Shown piece by piece: positions 35,726-48,920 of a DNA stretch of 64,000 bases. The notes beneath the pieces are model-generated. The model was not told the DNA's origin, made no database searches, and saw only the letters and a program-made list of their open reading frames with translations. Both the position numbers and the translations under genes were made by a program. Origin of the DNA: Casuarina equisetifolia. Taxonomy: Eukaryota; Streptophyta; Magnoliopsida; Fagales; Casuarinaceae. Location of the stretch: the NCBI GenBank assembly GCA_028551475.1, contig CM052361.1, positions 14,660,774-14,724,773 of the forward strand, given 5' to 3'. Numbering within the stretch: the stretch's first letter is position 1; the number at the start of each line of letters is the position of its first letter.

Positions 35726-38700
35726 TCACTTAGCGCTGGCAAGCTGAGTGCGGAGAAGCTTGGCAGCAGCAACCATGTTCTTCAGAGCTGGCTTCACCTC
35801 GGAGTACTTGCGAGTCTTGAGTCCACAGTCAGGGTTAACCCACAAGATGTTTGTTTCAAGCACAGCAAGCATTTTGTTTATCCGGTCAGCAATCTCTTCG
35901 GTTGATGGTATTCTGGGAGAGTGAATGTCATAGACACCGGGGCCAATTCCGGCACCATACTTGACTCCTTCACGGAAGACTGAAAGGAGTTTCTCATCAG
36001 AACGGGAGTTCTCAATGGTGATCACATCGGCATCCATGTCAATAATGGAGTGGATGATGTCGTTGAAGTTGGAATAGCACATGTGGGTGTGGATCTGTTC
36101 AGAGTAATTAAAGATAAGGATGGCGCACAAAGGAGACAGAAGAGAATAATAAGCTCTACTTTTGGAGGTCTCAATTATGGAGTGAAAAGGGAAAAACCTG
36201 GGTAGTGTCCTGCACACCAACGTTAGTGATCCTGAAGGAGTGAACAGCCCAGTCCAAGTAGAAGGCTTGCTCAGACTTCCTAAGCGGTAACCCCTCTCTC
36301 AAAGCAGCCTCGTCAATTTGGATAACGTTGATACCAGCTTTCTCAAGATCCTCCACTTCGTCCTTGATGGCCAAGGCAATCTGATAGCAAGTCTCATGTC
36401 TGGGAATGGGAAAACATATTAGTTTTAAGAACCTTCCAAGAAAAGATCAACCAATAGAAATCTTATTTTATCCATTCTTTTTCCACCCCCCACCCCCCTT
36501 TTCCTTGCAGTTTCAGATAAAGGGTTTCTATACCTAGGCTGGTCATTTCGGACAAAGGACCAGTTGAGAATGGTGACAGGTCCCGTAAGCATTCCCTTCA
36601 TGGGGCGAGCAGTCATGCTCTGAGCTAAGGAGGACCAGAAGACAGTCATCGGCTTGGGACGGCTCACATCACCATAGATGATAGGTGGCTTCACGCAACG
36701 AGATCCATAAGATTGCACCCACCCATTAACAGTAAAGGCAAAACCTGACAACTGCTCACCAAAGTATTCAACCATATCGTTCCTCTGGAATGAATGTTTA
36801 TTACACAATTAGTCTGAGAAAATTTTTCAATTAGCAGCACATGAAAAGGGCATGCATATATAGTGTTCATTAAAACTTAGAATCACACCTCAGGCTCTCC
36901 ATGAACAAGAACATCAATGTCAAGTTCTTCTTGAAGCTTGACAACTTTGTTGATTTCCTCCTTAATGGCATTAATATATTGCTCCTCGGAGATCCTAAAG
37001 AGAAGAACATTGAAAAAGCATATTTTACATAAACTGTCAAAAACTCACTAAATGAGACATCAAAGGAAAACTGTCAGCTCGCTCACTTGTTGGCCTTGTA
37101 CTCACGACGGACCCTTCTGAGTTCAATGGTCTGGGGGAAAGATCCAATGGTAGTGGTTGGGAGAATGGGAAGGTTCAGCTTCTTTTGCTGGGCATCCAGT
37201 CTGGCACTCACATTTGTAGCACGACGGTGGTCAGAACCCCTCAAAGCAGCAGCCTGATGGCAGCAGATTCATGTCGTGAGTAAATACAGAGACATGCAGC
37301 ATAGCCAGTTGAAATGCTGAAAGTTGAAAAATGAAAAATAAGGGGCTCACAGCTTTCTGGACTGCCTCATTTGTCACTCTTGGCGATGACTTTCTTGATG
37401 CCAGAGCTGCAGCATTAGCAGAGAAGAATTCCTGAAAATACATCCAGAAACAGTGAGTACATTACATTCATATCAACAAAGCAAAAGTAATAAACAAACT
37501 CAAAGCCCACTTCGCCTTTAAGGTTGCTGCCTACTGAGATTCCTCTCAGAAGGACAATTAAAAACCTCAAACAGATTATCAACGAAAACAATGCTGCTTT
37601 AAATGGTCAACCTTCCCTTCTAGAAGCCAAAGGATTTATTACTTCAGTTAACTTTCACCATTAACCTCTTTATGGATCAGGAACCAACCACCCCAACAGA
37701 AGCTTATACTTTCAGGGGTAAAATGAAGAAAGAAGGACTACCTCATCCTTGTGACCCGCCAAGGCCTTAGCCAATGCATTCACTTCCACAACCTTCTGGG
37801 CTGCAAATGCAAGCCAGGACTTGATTTCCTTGTCCAGCTTAGTCTCATTAACTAGGTCAACAGCAGTGTGGAGAAGCGAGCAGGAGGTAGAAACCACAAG
37901 CTTTTCTGCAAAGACAATATTAAAAAACAAAAAATTAATGGAACTTCATCCATTAAAGCATCTATATAACCATAGACAATAAGTTACATGACGAATGCAT
38001 ACCTTTGCCCACAATTCCCTCAAGAGCATGCAATGTACTAAGAGAAGTAGCAAGATCATTGGCCCAAATATTCCTTCCATCAACAACTCCAGCAAAGAGG
38101 TGTTTTCCCTTAGGGAATTCACTCTTGATCAAATCAAGGGTCTTAGTGCCCCGGACCAAATCAAATCCGTATGCACTCACACCCTTCAAAGCAGTGAGTG
38201 TCTTGAATGCCTCAGCAGGAACATCAGCAAAGTAGGTCTCAACGAGAACATTCAAGCCAGACAAAGATGACTCTAGATCAGAGTAAGCATCAGTGAAAGC
38301 TTGCAATTTGTGAAAATCAAGATCCATCACAAGGGTGGGTTCATCAAACTGAATCCAGGAAGCACCAGCTGCTTTAAGCTCAGCAACCACTTCCCTGGAA
38401 AGGTTGGACATTGATCCAACAGCAAATTTAGGATGTCAGATTATTTTAGACCCATTACTAAAATGGCATACATGCAAGGTAACAAAATCTTACTTGTAAA
38501 TAGGAAGGATTTTGCCAAGAAGGGAGAGAAGGGGGAAGGTCTTCTCAACACCTTTAGCGGGTTTAGAGAGCAACAAGTAGGAAACAGGGCCAACAAGGAC
38601 TGGAACAGTATCTACTCCAAGCTGCACAAAAGTGAGAAAGAGTGAAACTCAACATTCCAACTATTGTTACTAAAGTTCTAGGTAAAAAAAGTCCAATGAG

Positions 38701-39413
38701 AATGATTCATAAACATCAAAAAGTGAATGTGGAATTAAAGTTGTGCAGTGGTTCATAACTACATTCTAGAGTCCTTGTACCTTGACAAAGTGAAAGAATT
38801 ATATCTATTAGATAGATTCAATTGATTAACAGACAAAAATAAACAAATAACAGAATAAATGATAGAAATATACCGCCTTAGCCTCCTTGTATTCATCTAC
38901 TGCCTTGTGGGAAGCATAGCAGAACTTCACATCAGGTCCCAATTCGGGGACAATGAAATGGCTAAATCAACACAATACCAATAGATCAATATATGAGAAC
39001 CACCAAGCATGCTAGTAGAAATATCTCTACAGACGCATCACATAAAGGGAGATCAGCACTTACTAGTTGGTGTCAAACCACTTGGTCATTTCCATAGCAG
39101 GTACAGATGCATTTCCTCTAGCCATAGAGAAGTAAGTGTCAAATCCAATCTCACCCCCCTGCCAACCATATCTTTCTGGAACAGCACCGAGCATTGCAGT
39201 GGTGTCAAGCACCTGATCATAGTATCCGAAAGTGTTGCTGGGGATGTACTTGATCCCACCATCAGCCATCTGCTTCCAGATGGAAGATCTAAGATCAGCA
39301 GCCACCTTTTGCAACTCCTCCGCACTGCTTTTCCCATCCCAAAATGATTCCAGAGCAAACTTCAACTCTCTCTTGGGGCCCATGCGAGGGTATCCAACAA
39401 TGTGTGACGCCAT
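35726..39413 (-). CDS. METE: Cobalamin-independent methionine synthase (MetE-type)
   Basis: The enzyme transfers a methyl group from 5-methyltetrahydropteroyl-triglutamate to homocysteine, making methionine; plant isoforms are cytosolic or plastidial. Eleven exons: 39,413-39,064; 38,961-38,874; 38,621-38,494; 38,394-38,003; 37,905-37,742; 37,431-37,351; 37,253-37,087; 36,994-36,889; 36,784-36,534; 36,399-36,198; 36,094-35,726. All introns are GT-AG and phases agree. The total is 2,298 nt, or 765 residues, exactly the usual plant length. It starts [20 protein letters not shown] with no transit peptide, so a cytosolic form. Zinc ligands are His647 and Cys649 (THMCYS), Glu671 (TIENSR) and Cys733 (NPDCGL). 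Other landmarks are [15 protein letters not shown] and [20 protein letters not shown]. No disruption was seen. The small 81-nt exon 6 begins [14 protein letters not shown], where relatives usually have A(L/Y)FSANAAA, a minor change. A homocysteine-binding N-terminal half and a catalytic C-terminal half are both present. The exon model was assembled by eye against the family. Confidence 0.97.
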
Positions 39414-39417
39414 TATA

Positions 39418-40548
39418 CTAAACCATAAGATTCAAGACAGGAAGAAAATTCAGTTGTATAACCCAAACTACTGGAATTATGTAAAAGCTTGCCCAGTTGA
39501 AGAAGCTTCTTCCATAATCAAAGAAGCAATTTGGAAGATGAAACTTGAAAAATACACTAATCTTCTAAATTTTCAAACACAGCAATTTTCAAAGGTTAGA
39601 TAGTTAAACTTTCCATAATAACAGTAGACCAAGTAATGAACTCTAAGAATACTAATAGTCAGTCTCATATTAAATATTAAGCTACTGTCGGTAATTCAGA
39701 TCTTCTATAAGAATTAAGGATGATTATTTCTAGTTTCTAGGCTCCACAAACAAATTCCACACGCTTGGTTGTAAGATTGTTTTGCACAAAGCTGCCAAGA
39801 TCAGACACTGATACAATTTGAAGATCCATAAAGATGTTTTTAGAGGATAAATCAACTTAGTCGTTCCACAGAAGTTCAAGTCATGAAATGCAATATCTTC
39901 ACAAATTCAATCAAAGTAATGCCATACAACATAGATCTAACATCGGAAGCAGGGTATTCATCTGAAAACGCAGTATGGAACACCTTCACATGGCAACCGA
40001 CTGTCTAACTTCAGAGCAATAAATCTTAGACACCTAAAAGCCGCACCATTTCAGATCTACTGCAGAAAGCAAACACCCCATACCAGATCTACAACTTCAG
40101 AGCAGAGACCAATAGATCCGTAACCCAGCATGCATAAGTATCAGCGACCGATAACAACACGATACGAAATCCGAGAAATGCTAACTCCATGCGAAACAAA
40201 CCCTCACATCTAAGTATTCTATTAAAATACTTAAAACGAAAGCGTGTAATCTGTTTGTACGAGTCTCCGTGAGTACGGTGTCCGTGTGTCCGTGCGTTTG
40301 CGGTAAGGTCCTAGCAATGGCACACTCACCAATAGATCTCAGCGATGAAAACAGAATTTTGACTACTATAGTAAGAAGAAACAAGAAACAAGTGGCAAGA
40401 ACACCAACTCTTAGATCAAATCCAGAGACATCACATGCATTTACCAGGAAGAAGAACAGGAAGAAATGGTCAGAAGGGGAGGGATTATACTGACAAGAAG
40501 ACAGTCTGAAGAGAAAACAGAGGACTGAGAGCATCGCAAGGAGCGTAC
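39418..40548 (-). other. METE: Probable 5'-UTR intron of the methionine synthase gene
   Basis: A plant-like acceptor (TTATGGTTTAG) ends four bases before the start codon, and a donor AAAG/GTACGC lies at 40,549/40,548. These suggest a 1.13-kb leader intron between a first non-coding exon (about 40,549-40,635) and the coding exon at 39,413. It is inferred from splice motifs, gene spacing and the TATA box position. Transcript reads spanning 40,549 to 39,417 would confirm it. Confidence 0.55.
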
Positions 40549-40657
40549 CTTTCGGAGAAAGAACCGATTGGGTATTAGAGAATGGTTCTTAAGTTCCCAG
40601 TCAGGATTAGATCAGGAGCACAGGGGAGAGCGAGTTAGAAGGACAGGCATTCGGGCT

Positions 40658-40665
40658 TATTTATA
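40658..40665 (-). promoter_or_regulatory. METE: TATA box of the methionine synthase gene
   Basis: TATAAATA on the minus strand within GGCTATAAATAAGCCC. It would place the transcription start near 40,630, consistent with a short GC-richer leader exon and the donor at 40,548. Confidence 0.6.
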
Positions 40666-41559
40666 GCCGAAGTCTGCTGAGTCGAGGAGGGTAGATCTCG
40701 CCTTTTTTCCTATGGTACAATTATAAAAATCATCCTATATATCTTAGGCCTTGCTGTTTGTGTTTTACGCGCTCCTTCGGTCGAATGGGTGAGTCGTGGG
40801 GCGAAATTGGGGGCCCCTTGTAGTAGGTGATGACACAGATTTGAGGGCGAATCTGACAGGTACCGTATTTCATACTGGGAACTTAGTCCCAAAGAACGGA
40901 CAAGTCAAAGTAAGCTCCGGAAAGATTGTCAATTTTTTCAGGTACGTATCCAAATTCGTCCGTTTCAGTTTCGAATTTGGGATCTTTTAATTTGTTGATA
41001 AATAATTTTAAAAAAGAGAGAGAAGAGTGCCAAAGTTTTATTTAATATGAATATTGAATTAGAGTATACGTAAAATATAGGATCAAATAAAATGAATAAT
41101 CATGTTATTTCAATTTCATTTTATGATTTTATTGCTTCCTGAAGCGGTGTCAATGCTCTTGCGTCGATCTTAGGCACTTGATTTGGAAGGTGAAGTAACT
41201 TGCAACATTTGTCAAGTTAACCCAAGCTAAATATTTCTCGGTACCAACCAGGGTGATGTCCAACTCTAAACTACCTTTTTCCTTTGTTTTTTATATCCAC
41301 TCAAGTAGTACAAAATGATCGATCGCTATTTTCCTTACTGATGCAAATAACTCATTTCTTTTGTAGTTGCAACAAATGGAGCTCCAATAAGGCTTTGACT
41401 ATATAGACCAAGATTTGCTTTCATTAAATAGGCAATTACCAGGGACTTGGAATTACTTACGTTGTTAGCTAAAGTAAAGATTTATCTTGCTTCGACATAA
41501 ACGTAGTGTTCTCAGCCTTTATATATAAGAAAACGTAGAGAAGAAACTCATATGAGACT
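40666..41559. other. Upstream intergenic region of METE
   Basis: The first 300 bases (to about 40,960) are richer in GC than the surroundings and probably hold proximal promoter sequence. The rest is AT-rich. No second gene or RNA was recognised. Confidence 0.4.
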
Positions 41560-44050
41560 TTGAGAACCATAGTATTGGGAGAAAAGGTAGGTTTGTGTAT
41601 TTACTTTCTTAAAGAATTACAAGATACAAAATAAAATATATCAAGGTCCCAAAGACAAACAACACGTGCGGGTTGGTGAAACACCAGCCTGCATGTGTAA
41701 ATAAACCTCATTTGGGCTTGCCCAAATTAGGCTAATTCCAACTAACCAATAATGAAGAAAAGGCTTATAACTTAATAATCCCCTAAAGCTAATGATTTGT
41801 ACAAATCAAATACACCAAGCTTATGAAGAAGGTAATTATGTTATCTACTACATAAAGCCTTAGCAAGAAGGTCAACAAGTTGTTCATGAGTTTTGATATG
41901 ATGAGTTTGAATCAAGCCTCTTTGTTGTTTCTCTCTAATAAAGTGTCAATCAATCTTTATATGTTTGATCCGTTCATTAAGATAAGGTTGTTTACAATGT
42001 GATTGGCAACCTCATTATCATAAAACAAGGGAATAGGCTAAGGAATTACAACCCATAAGTCACCAAGTAAGCCATGAAGCCAAACAATCTCACACACTGC
42101 CATTGTCATAGCACAATACTCAACCTCAGATAAAGAACAAAAAATAGTGACTTGTTTCTTTGTCTTCCAATAAATCAAGGAGTTTCCAAGTTTAATATAG
42201 AAACTCATGAGAGATTGATGTGTCATGAGGCACACTACCTAATTAGAATCACAAAAGCCTATCATTTAATAATTCTTCTAAGAGGACATGAAAAGGCCTA
42301 ACCTTGGGCAACCTTTCAAATACTTAACAACCTTCAGAGCAAAATCCATATGAGAACATTTAAGAGCATTCATAAACTAATTAAGTACTTAAACAGGATA
42401 ATTGATATCTAGGCGTGTATGTGTAAGGTATATAAGTTGACCAAGAAGTCATTGATATGGACATGATGAAGTTATCTTCACATTCTGATTCATAAGAATC
42501 TTACAAGGTTTAGCACTAGAAAAACCAAGTTATGAAATAATTTTCAATGCATATTTATGCTGACTAAGACAAATCCTAACCATTGAATGTGCAATCTTAA
42601 TCCCAAGAAAAATTTTGGCTGAGCCCAAATCCTTCATGTGAAATCTAGAATGAAGTTGATCCTTTACCAACTTAATCGCATCCTCATTATTCTAAGTAAT
42701 CAACATGTCATCCACATAAATTAACAATACCATAATGGTAGATCCACGCCAAAAGGTGAAAAGTGAATAATCATGCTAAGAATGCCTAAAAGTGATATGA
42801 ATATGTGCAATTGCAATCTTGGCATACCATTATCTCCATGCTTGCTTCAAGTCATAGAGAGATTTGAGTAATTGACATACTTTGGAAGTCTTTCCAATGG
42901 GGCTAACGAAGCCCAAAGGGAAGTGACATATAAACTTCCTCATGAAGATCTTCATGTAGAAATGCATTAAGCACTTCCATTTGGTGAAGTGGCCAACGAA
43001 ACATAGAGGCAATAACCAACACACATCTAACAATAACTATTTTAGCCACAAAGGAAAAAGTCTCCTCATAATCAATCCTATAATATTGGGTGAAACCTTT
43101 AGCCATAAGACAAGCTTTATATTGCTTAATCAACCCATCGGCACGATGTTTTACTTTGTAGACCCATCAACAACCAATTACCTTATGCCTAGGCAACAAA
43201 TCAACCAATACCCATGCTCGGTTAGCCTCCAATGCATGGAGCTCACTAATCATACCATTCACCCATTGTGGATCATGAACTACCTCATGGTAGTACAGTG
43301 GCTCATGTACATAAGAAATTGAATCAATGAAAGATTTACGTGAGGTTGATAATCAATCAAGGGAGACAAAGTGAGAAATAGGGTACAAAATGTCACAAGG
43401 TCTAGTAGAAGGAATGAAAGGTGTTAGTGGAACTATGGCACTATGATTACAATGATAATCCCAAGTCCACATTGGAGGCCTCATGAATTATGCCGAGTGA
43501 CGAATCAGTGGTGAAGAGGAGTTTGTTGGATCCATAATGGGTAAATTCACTAGAAATGAATCAACTAGGGGTGGATCCATAATAGGTGGATCCATAATGG
43601 GTAGATCTATCATAAGATGATCCCAAGCAAGTGAATCCACAACGGGTTGATCCACCATAAGGTAGTCCATATGAGGATCAAAGGGTAAAAGAACCTCTTA
43701 TGTGCTTCCATATGGTGAAGTAATGTCAACTAAAGGAAGTGGTGTGCCACTATGTGATCCCAATGGCAAAGAGTGCAAACGATTGAGATCTAAGGGAATA
43801 AAAAATTCATTGCCTACATTAGAGATGGCTAAAAGGAACAAGATCGAGGGTTGGAGTTGAGCAAATAGAAAGAATGACTCATGAAATACGACATCTCAAG
43901 CAACAAAGAAGTTCCATGTGGCATGATCAAGAACACGATAACCCTTTTGACAATGAGGGTATCTCATGAATACACAAGGTAAGGCTCTAGCCACATCAAG
44001 GATACGTTGATGTTTACATTCCACCACTCCATTTTGTTAGGGTGTGTAAG
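41560..44050 (-). mobile_element. Copia pol fragment with probable 3' LTR
   Basis: On the minus strand: integrase remnants near 44,040-43,850, reverse transcriptase at 43,133-42,640 (YKACLMAKGFTQYYRIDYEE, then QMEVLNAFLHEDLHEEVYM), and RNase H at 42,235-42,038 (YWKTKKQVTIFCSLSEVEY). A purine tract (TTTAGGGGA) at about 41,785-41,793 suggests that 41,560-41,780 is the 3' LTR. The upstream part is cut at 44,050 by an LTR of the gag-only family. It is a broken fossil. Confidence 0.75.
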
Positions 44051-44440
44051 TGATGCGAGAGCAACTATGCCAACCCTCGCTAACAGCCTAACCTATATGT
44101 TGAGTGTCTTAACAATTACATGTTGGGGCACAACGTGATCCAATGGGTCTAAAAGCCCAAACTTGAAGGACATCTCAAAGATTCTCTAGGAATTTTGATA
44201 TGTTTAAAACTCTTAACTGTTGTTTTAAGGTTTTTAAATTGTCAAGGTTCTTACTTATCTAGGATTTCCTTATTTGTTAGGATCTCTAATTTTTTAGGAT
44301 CCTATCCCTAATTTGTTGGGATCTTGATTTTATTGGATTTTAATTTCATTGTTTTCAAGGATCCTAGATGCTATTAGGATTAAGTTTTAAGGATTCCTGA
44401 TCCTTCTAGAATTAGGTTTAGTTATCTATTTCAAGAAAAC
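44051..44440 (+). mobile_element. LTR 5' part of the gag-only family
   Basis: It begins TGATGCGAGAGCAACTATGC, the same start as the LTRs at 17,661 and 19,861, and follows them with moderate divergence for about 390 bases to TTAGTTATCTATTTCAAG. There it switches abruptly to plastid atpA sequence. The 3' part of the LTR is not seen before the plastid piece. The element is broken; whether degraded LTR sequence resumes after 44,778 is unclear. Confidence 0.75.
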
Positions 44441-44777
44441 TGCAAATTGTGCCAATTCCAATTTTAATTTGCCAGCTACTTGTTTCATAGCTTTAATTTG
44501 AGCTGCGGATCCTACTCTAGAGACGGAAATACCCACGTTAATCGCAGGTCTGATTCCAGCATTAAATAGATCGGCAGATAAGAATATTTGTCCGTCTGTA
44601 ATCGAAATTACATTAGTAGGAATATAAGCCGAAACATCCCCCGATTGGGTCTCAACTATTGGTAAAGCAGTCATACTTCCTTCACCTAAACGAGAACTTG
44701 ATTTAGCAGCTCTTTCCAAAAGTCGTGAATGCAAATAAAAAACATCTCCTGGATAAGCTTCGCGACCTGGTGGTCGT
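44441..44777 (-). pseudogene. atpA: Plastid atpA fragment in the nuclear genome
   Basis: The minus strand, from 44,777 to 44,441, encodes an internal piece of the plastid ATP synthase alpha subunit: [20 protein letters not shown], then [40 protein letters not shown] and ending [10 protein letters not shown]. About 112 residues of roughly 507 are present, with no visible coding change. This means a fairly recent transfer compared with the plastid block at 1-771. Both ends are abrupt, and no promoter or start codon belongs to it. It is non-functional transferred plastid DNA. Confidence 0.95.
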
Positions 44778-47700
44778 TACTTTAGTTGTAGGTGGAACCT
44801 TTGGAGAACTTTTGGGGAAGAACCTATGAAGACCAGAAAGAATTTTGTTTTATCCAACTTTGCCTTTTAAATTTCTTGCTTTTACTTTCTAGCCTTTTAT
44901 ATTCTAGTTATTTTAATTCCTACACTTAAATTACTGTCTTTATGTCTGAAATGTAAAGTGTGCATCTAAAGTGTGCACCACACCAACACCTCTTACATGT
45001 GGGCATGCATATTCTTCTATGAGATCGACGTAACTTGACCTATCCAAGACCTAATTGTTCATCTACCATCCTCCACCATTTCTTGTTAGGGCCTTCAACC
45101 ACTAACCAAATTAGAGGAAGTTAATCTATCATCTTCAACCTTTAAAATTATCAATTTACCACCAATAGTTGGGTTTTTGCTATCACCTAAAAGTTTACAA
45201 ATTAACCTAAATTTTTCAACCAAACACCACCATTGTTCATTATGCCTCCACCTAAGTTGGAATTGTAATTTTCCATGGATCATCTAAAAACCTTTCCTTC
45301 ACCATTTCATGTAATAAATTAGAACATATCGTCAAGCTTCTTTTTGGTCATTTATCTTAGTCTTCATCTTTAATCACCAATATCTCTACTATTCTTTATC
45401 ATTTGACATCATTACTTATGTTAAATAATTTACATGATCACCATAATCAATCTGATTAGTTTGATCTTCAAACTAAAAACCTTAAAAAACATTGATCATC
45501 TTCAAAACACATTATGTTCTCTAACAAAACTTTCAATTTGGCTCATAATTGCTTATATCTAGATAAATCAATATAAATTTTCTCTTTTTAGACCTTGATA
45601 TACCACTTGAATAATGTATTCAACTAATCTACATCAATATAATCCAAAATCAAATATGGATCAAGGGAAAGAGAAAATCTCACCTCAAAAACATTAATAT
45701 GTTTTTTCATTTGCATTTGTATGGAATTATAAGGACTTTAGTGAGCTCAATTTGAGATTAATATATGGTAGCTTTTTTTATGGTTTTCTAAGTTTTCCGT
45801 GAGAGAAGGTGTGTTTAGGTTGGAAGAAAAGGGAAAAACAAAAATTCAAAGGTGTAACAAATGGATAAACAAGAAAGTTGAAGGATAGATGCCATGAACC
45901 AACTCTAAGATGTAAAGGCAATGGAGGTGTTACACCATTAATTTTTGGCAAAAATGGGATAAAGGATACAAGTTGAACAAAACAACTTAGGATTTTCTTT
46001 ATCACTCAAAACAAAAGGTCCCTTTTATGATTGAAAAGACTCACCTTTTAAAGAGGGAGGTAAACCTAACAATTAAGAATCCTAAATGAATCAAGAATTT
46101 AAGACAAATAAGAAATCCTAGATAATAAATAATCTTAAACAATAAAGGAATTCTAGACATTTAAGTACTTTAACAAATTAGGAAAACTCCAAACAACAAT
46201 AAAGAAATCCTAGACAATTAAAGACTAACAATTTAAGAAAATCCTAAACAACATTAAACTCTAAATAATTAAGGACTCTAACAATTTAGAAAAAAAAAAT
46301 AATTCATAAATCATAAACAATTCTAAAGATGTTTTTCAATCTTGGGTTTCTTAGATTTAATAGAGAATATTATGGACTCAAGTCTTTAATGTAAGAATAA
46401 GTAAGTAATTCTTGGGCTTGGATGCTTCCATATCATATATCATTTGTTATGAAAATTCATCAAATTGCATCCCCATATATGCATCTAACACACACACACA
46501 CCTAAACACAACAAACTTAAGGAAGTTTTAACCAACATAATGTCTTCCATTCTTATAGTTCTTTTCATAGATTTCCTTTTCCTTTTCCTCTCACCAAATG
46601 GAAAATATTTCATGGAATTCTTTTGTCACCAGAAATTCATAAGAGGGGCTCATTCAAGCAACTAGTTATTACTAAAAGGCTCCCTCATTAAAACAACTCA
46701 CCTATTGGATTTCTCTATACTTTCTCTATTATAACTATAAAGGAAAACTCTAACTTTTATAGTTACTCAAAATAAAATTGATTACAATATCTATTACAAT
46801 CATGCACTTTAACTTAATTATTCTACCATTCGTAACAATTGTAAACAAGGCAAAAAGCCCAAAACCAATCAAAGGCAATGAAAGAGTTGAAGAATAACCA
46901 AAGTCATCAAAATTAGTATGTCTACTCCAATATTATCATAATAAAATAAAAAATATTACTCTCAAGATAGTTTATCTACAAACAAATGAAGATGCCAAGA
47001 TTTTATGACCAAGTAGAGAATACTAAGCATGACAAACTTACTTTAAGTCATGCCTTATGAATCTTGCAAACATAATGCTGAATGTAAAAGTTTCTCATAC
47101 CATAAAAGTTTCATTGGATAAAAACATCTTGAAAAGCCAAAGAAAAAGTAGGCAATTGGTAATATGCTTTACCACCCATCCTAAAGGTATTAACATAAGC
47201 AACTCCTTACTACTAGTTAAAGCTCTTAACAAACTAGTTGACTTTTGTAATGCTTGATAGATCAATTAGCCTTATGTTTTTAAGCTTGAATACTCAATCA
47301 CATAAACTTCATGTTGTTTTGACTAGCTACAATTAAAGATCAACCTCCATCTTTTCATGAATGCTTAAGATTCCTTATTTGTGTTGTGAGGCCCATGAAG
47401 CATACTTAAGTGCAAAAGAAAAGGTCGTTGGCTTCTCATTTTGGGGAGAGCAAGTGTGAATAAAGGCCTTGGGAGATGAGAATTATACTAGATCTTTGGC
47501 TTTGAATCTTACATTCAAAACAACTCTTTAAATGGTGTATAATTCGAATTTTCAGCTTCATAGGATGAAAGGGAAGATGAGAGAATTTGTTGATTTTTTT
47601 AACACACACCAATGCATGTATTTAGTATCAAATCTAGGAAAGACCATTATGCCAAAAGCTCTAGAATGATAGCTAATCAAGGATCATTTCATTTAAATAT

Positions 47701-48732
47701 TTTCACTAACTTGTGCTTTTCTAAGCCTATGCCCATCACGATCTAGGTTCTAATCCTATGATCATGACAACCCACCACACTTTGTAGCCAATGCCCTCGA
47801 TAGCCTATCTTCCTAGCTATGGTGGCTCTTAGTCTAGGTGACAACCCTTTGCAGCCCCCTTAGGTAGCCCATTCCATGGGTCACCTAACCTATGCTTCAA
47901 ACTTAGGATACAAGGTTGGCTCTGAACCACTTGTTAAGATCCAAGCCTTAGCTAATCAACACAATAACCAAACAAGAAAAATTAGGGTAAAATCACCTTT
48001 ATTAATAAGCCTAATAAAAATACAATTAGATCTAGATGCAAAATAACAATAACAACTAGGAAACAATGATTACTAAATTATTAATAAGCAATGATTACCA
48101 CTAGGCTATGATTAGAGCTAATAATAAAATACCATTATGACTAAAGCTAGTAACAAAATAACACTAAATATCTAAATTTTTTATATGTCCTCTCCTTATG
48201 CCCTAGCCTTCATTTTATAAAGTGTTCATCTATCTTCTTGAATTGTACTACAATTGTGCTTCTATCTTTTCAAGTTCTACTACAATTGTGATTCTATTTT
48301 TGAGAGACTTTAGCTTATCTTCACCATCTTAATCTTTTAAAAGTAGATCTTATCTTAGTATAATCTTATCTAGGAATGGATAATAATATTTTTTTACCCC
48401 ATCAAATAAATTTTGTCTTCAAGGGTTAACCCCTCCTCCACCCCCCTCCTTTTTTCTTCTAAGACAATACATTTGACACTTGAGATACTAGTCAAAGAGA
48501 CTCTAGTGGTTACCCTTGGTGAGTGAAGAACTCTTTGGGGGAGAGAATGTTGGCAAAGTCGATTGGTTGTCCTCAATGAGCATCTACACCTTTAGATCAA
48601 CATAATTCTCTTTTGGTAGTGATCCACCATGCAACTCCATCGTGTTGAAAGGGAAGGCCACTTATCCCCTTATTTGCCCAAAGGTAGGTTGCAGTGGCTT
48701 TAGCTATCACCAACTTCACCATTTTTGGTCTC
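44778..48732. other. Gene-free stretch with decayed repeats
   Basis: No gene or RNA was recognised. The minus strand of about 46,020-46,390 repeats motifs such as CTAGGATTTC and TTTAGGATTC at short intervals and weakly resembles the mid-part of the gag-only family LTR. Around 47,640-47,960 the text resembles spacer DNA of a gypsy-type element, but nothing decisive is visible. Confidence 0.35.
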
Positions 48733-48920
48733 CTTAGGCCATGGCTCCTTTATCTCCTCTAATGGTGTCTCCTTTACTTTTTTAGTAATGGCTTATCCGT
48801 TTCCTCTAGCAGTAGCTCAACCATTTCCTTTAGAAATGGCTCCACTACTTCCTTAGGTGGTGGCTCGTTCATCTTTTTTGGCAATGGTTCTTCCACCTTT
48901 TCTATTAATAACTTTTTTAT
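48733..48920 (-). repeat. 24-bp degenerate minisatellite (8-residue coding-like period)
   Basis: About seven imperfect 24-base units. In the minus-strand direction, units read like EPLPKKMN, EPPPKEVV, EPFLKEMV and ELLLEETD. A period that is a multiple of three, with charged residues at fixed places, suggests descent from a repeated acidic/proline-rich protein segment, possibly the spacer of a gypsy-type gag. The flanks show no recognisable gene. Confidence 0.65.

Noticed and set aside
38005-39603. Plus-strand open stretches across the methionine synthase gene
   Set aside because: They are antisense to METE exons and span splice sites without sense.
40181-40534. 117-codon minus-strand open stretch upstream of METE
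   Set aside because: It lies within the proposed leader intron, with low-complexity composition and no domain.
44426-44734. A functional ATP synthase alpha gene
   Set aside because: Only about 112 internal residues are present, both ends are abrupt, and the surroundings are nuclear repeats; it is transferred plastid DNA.
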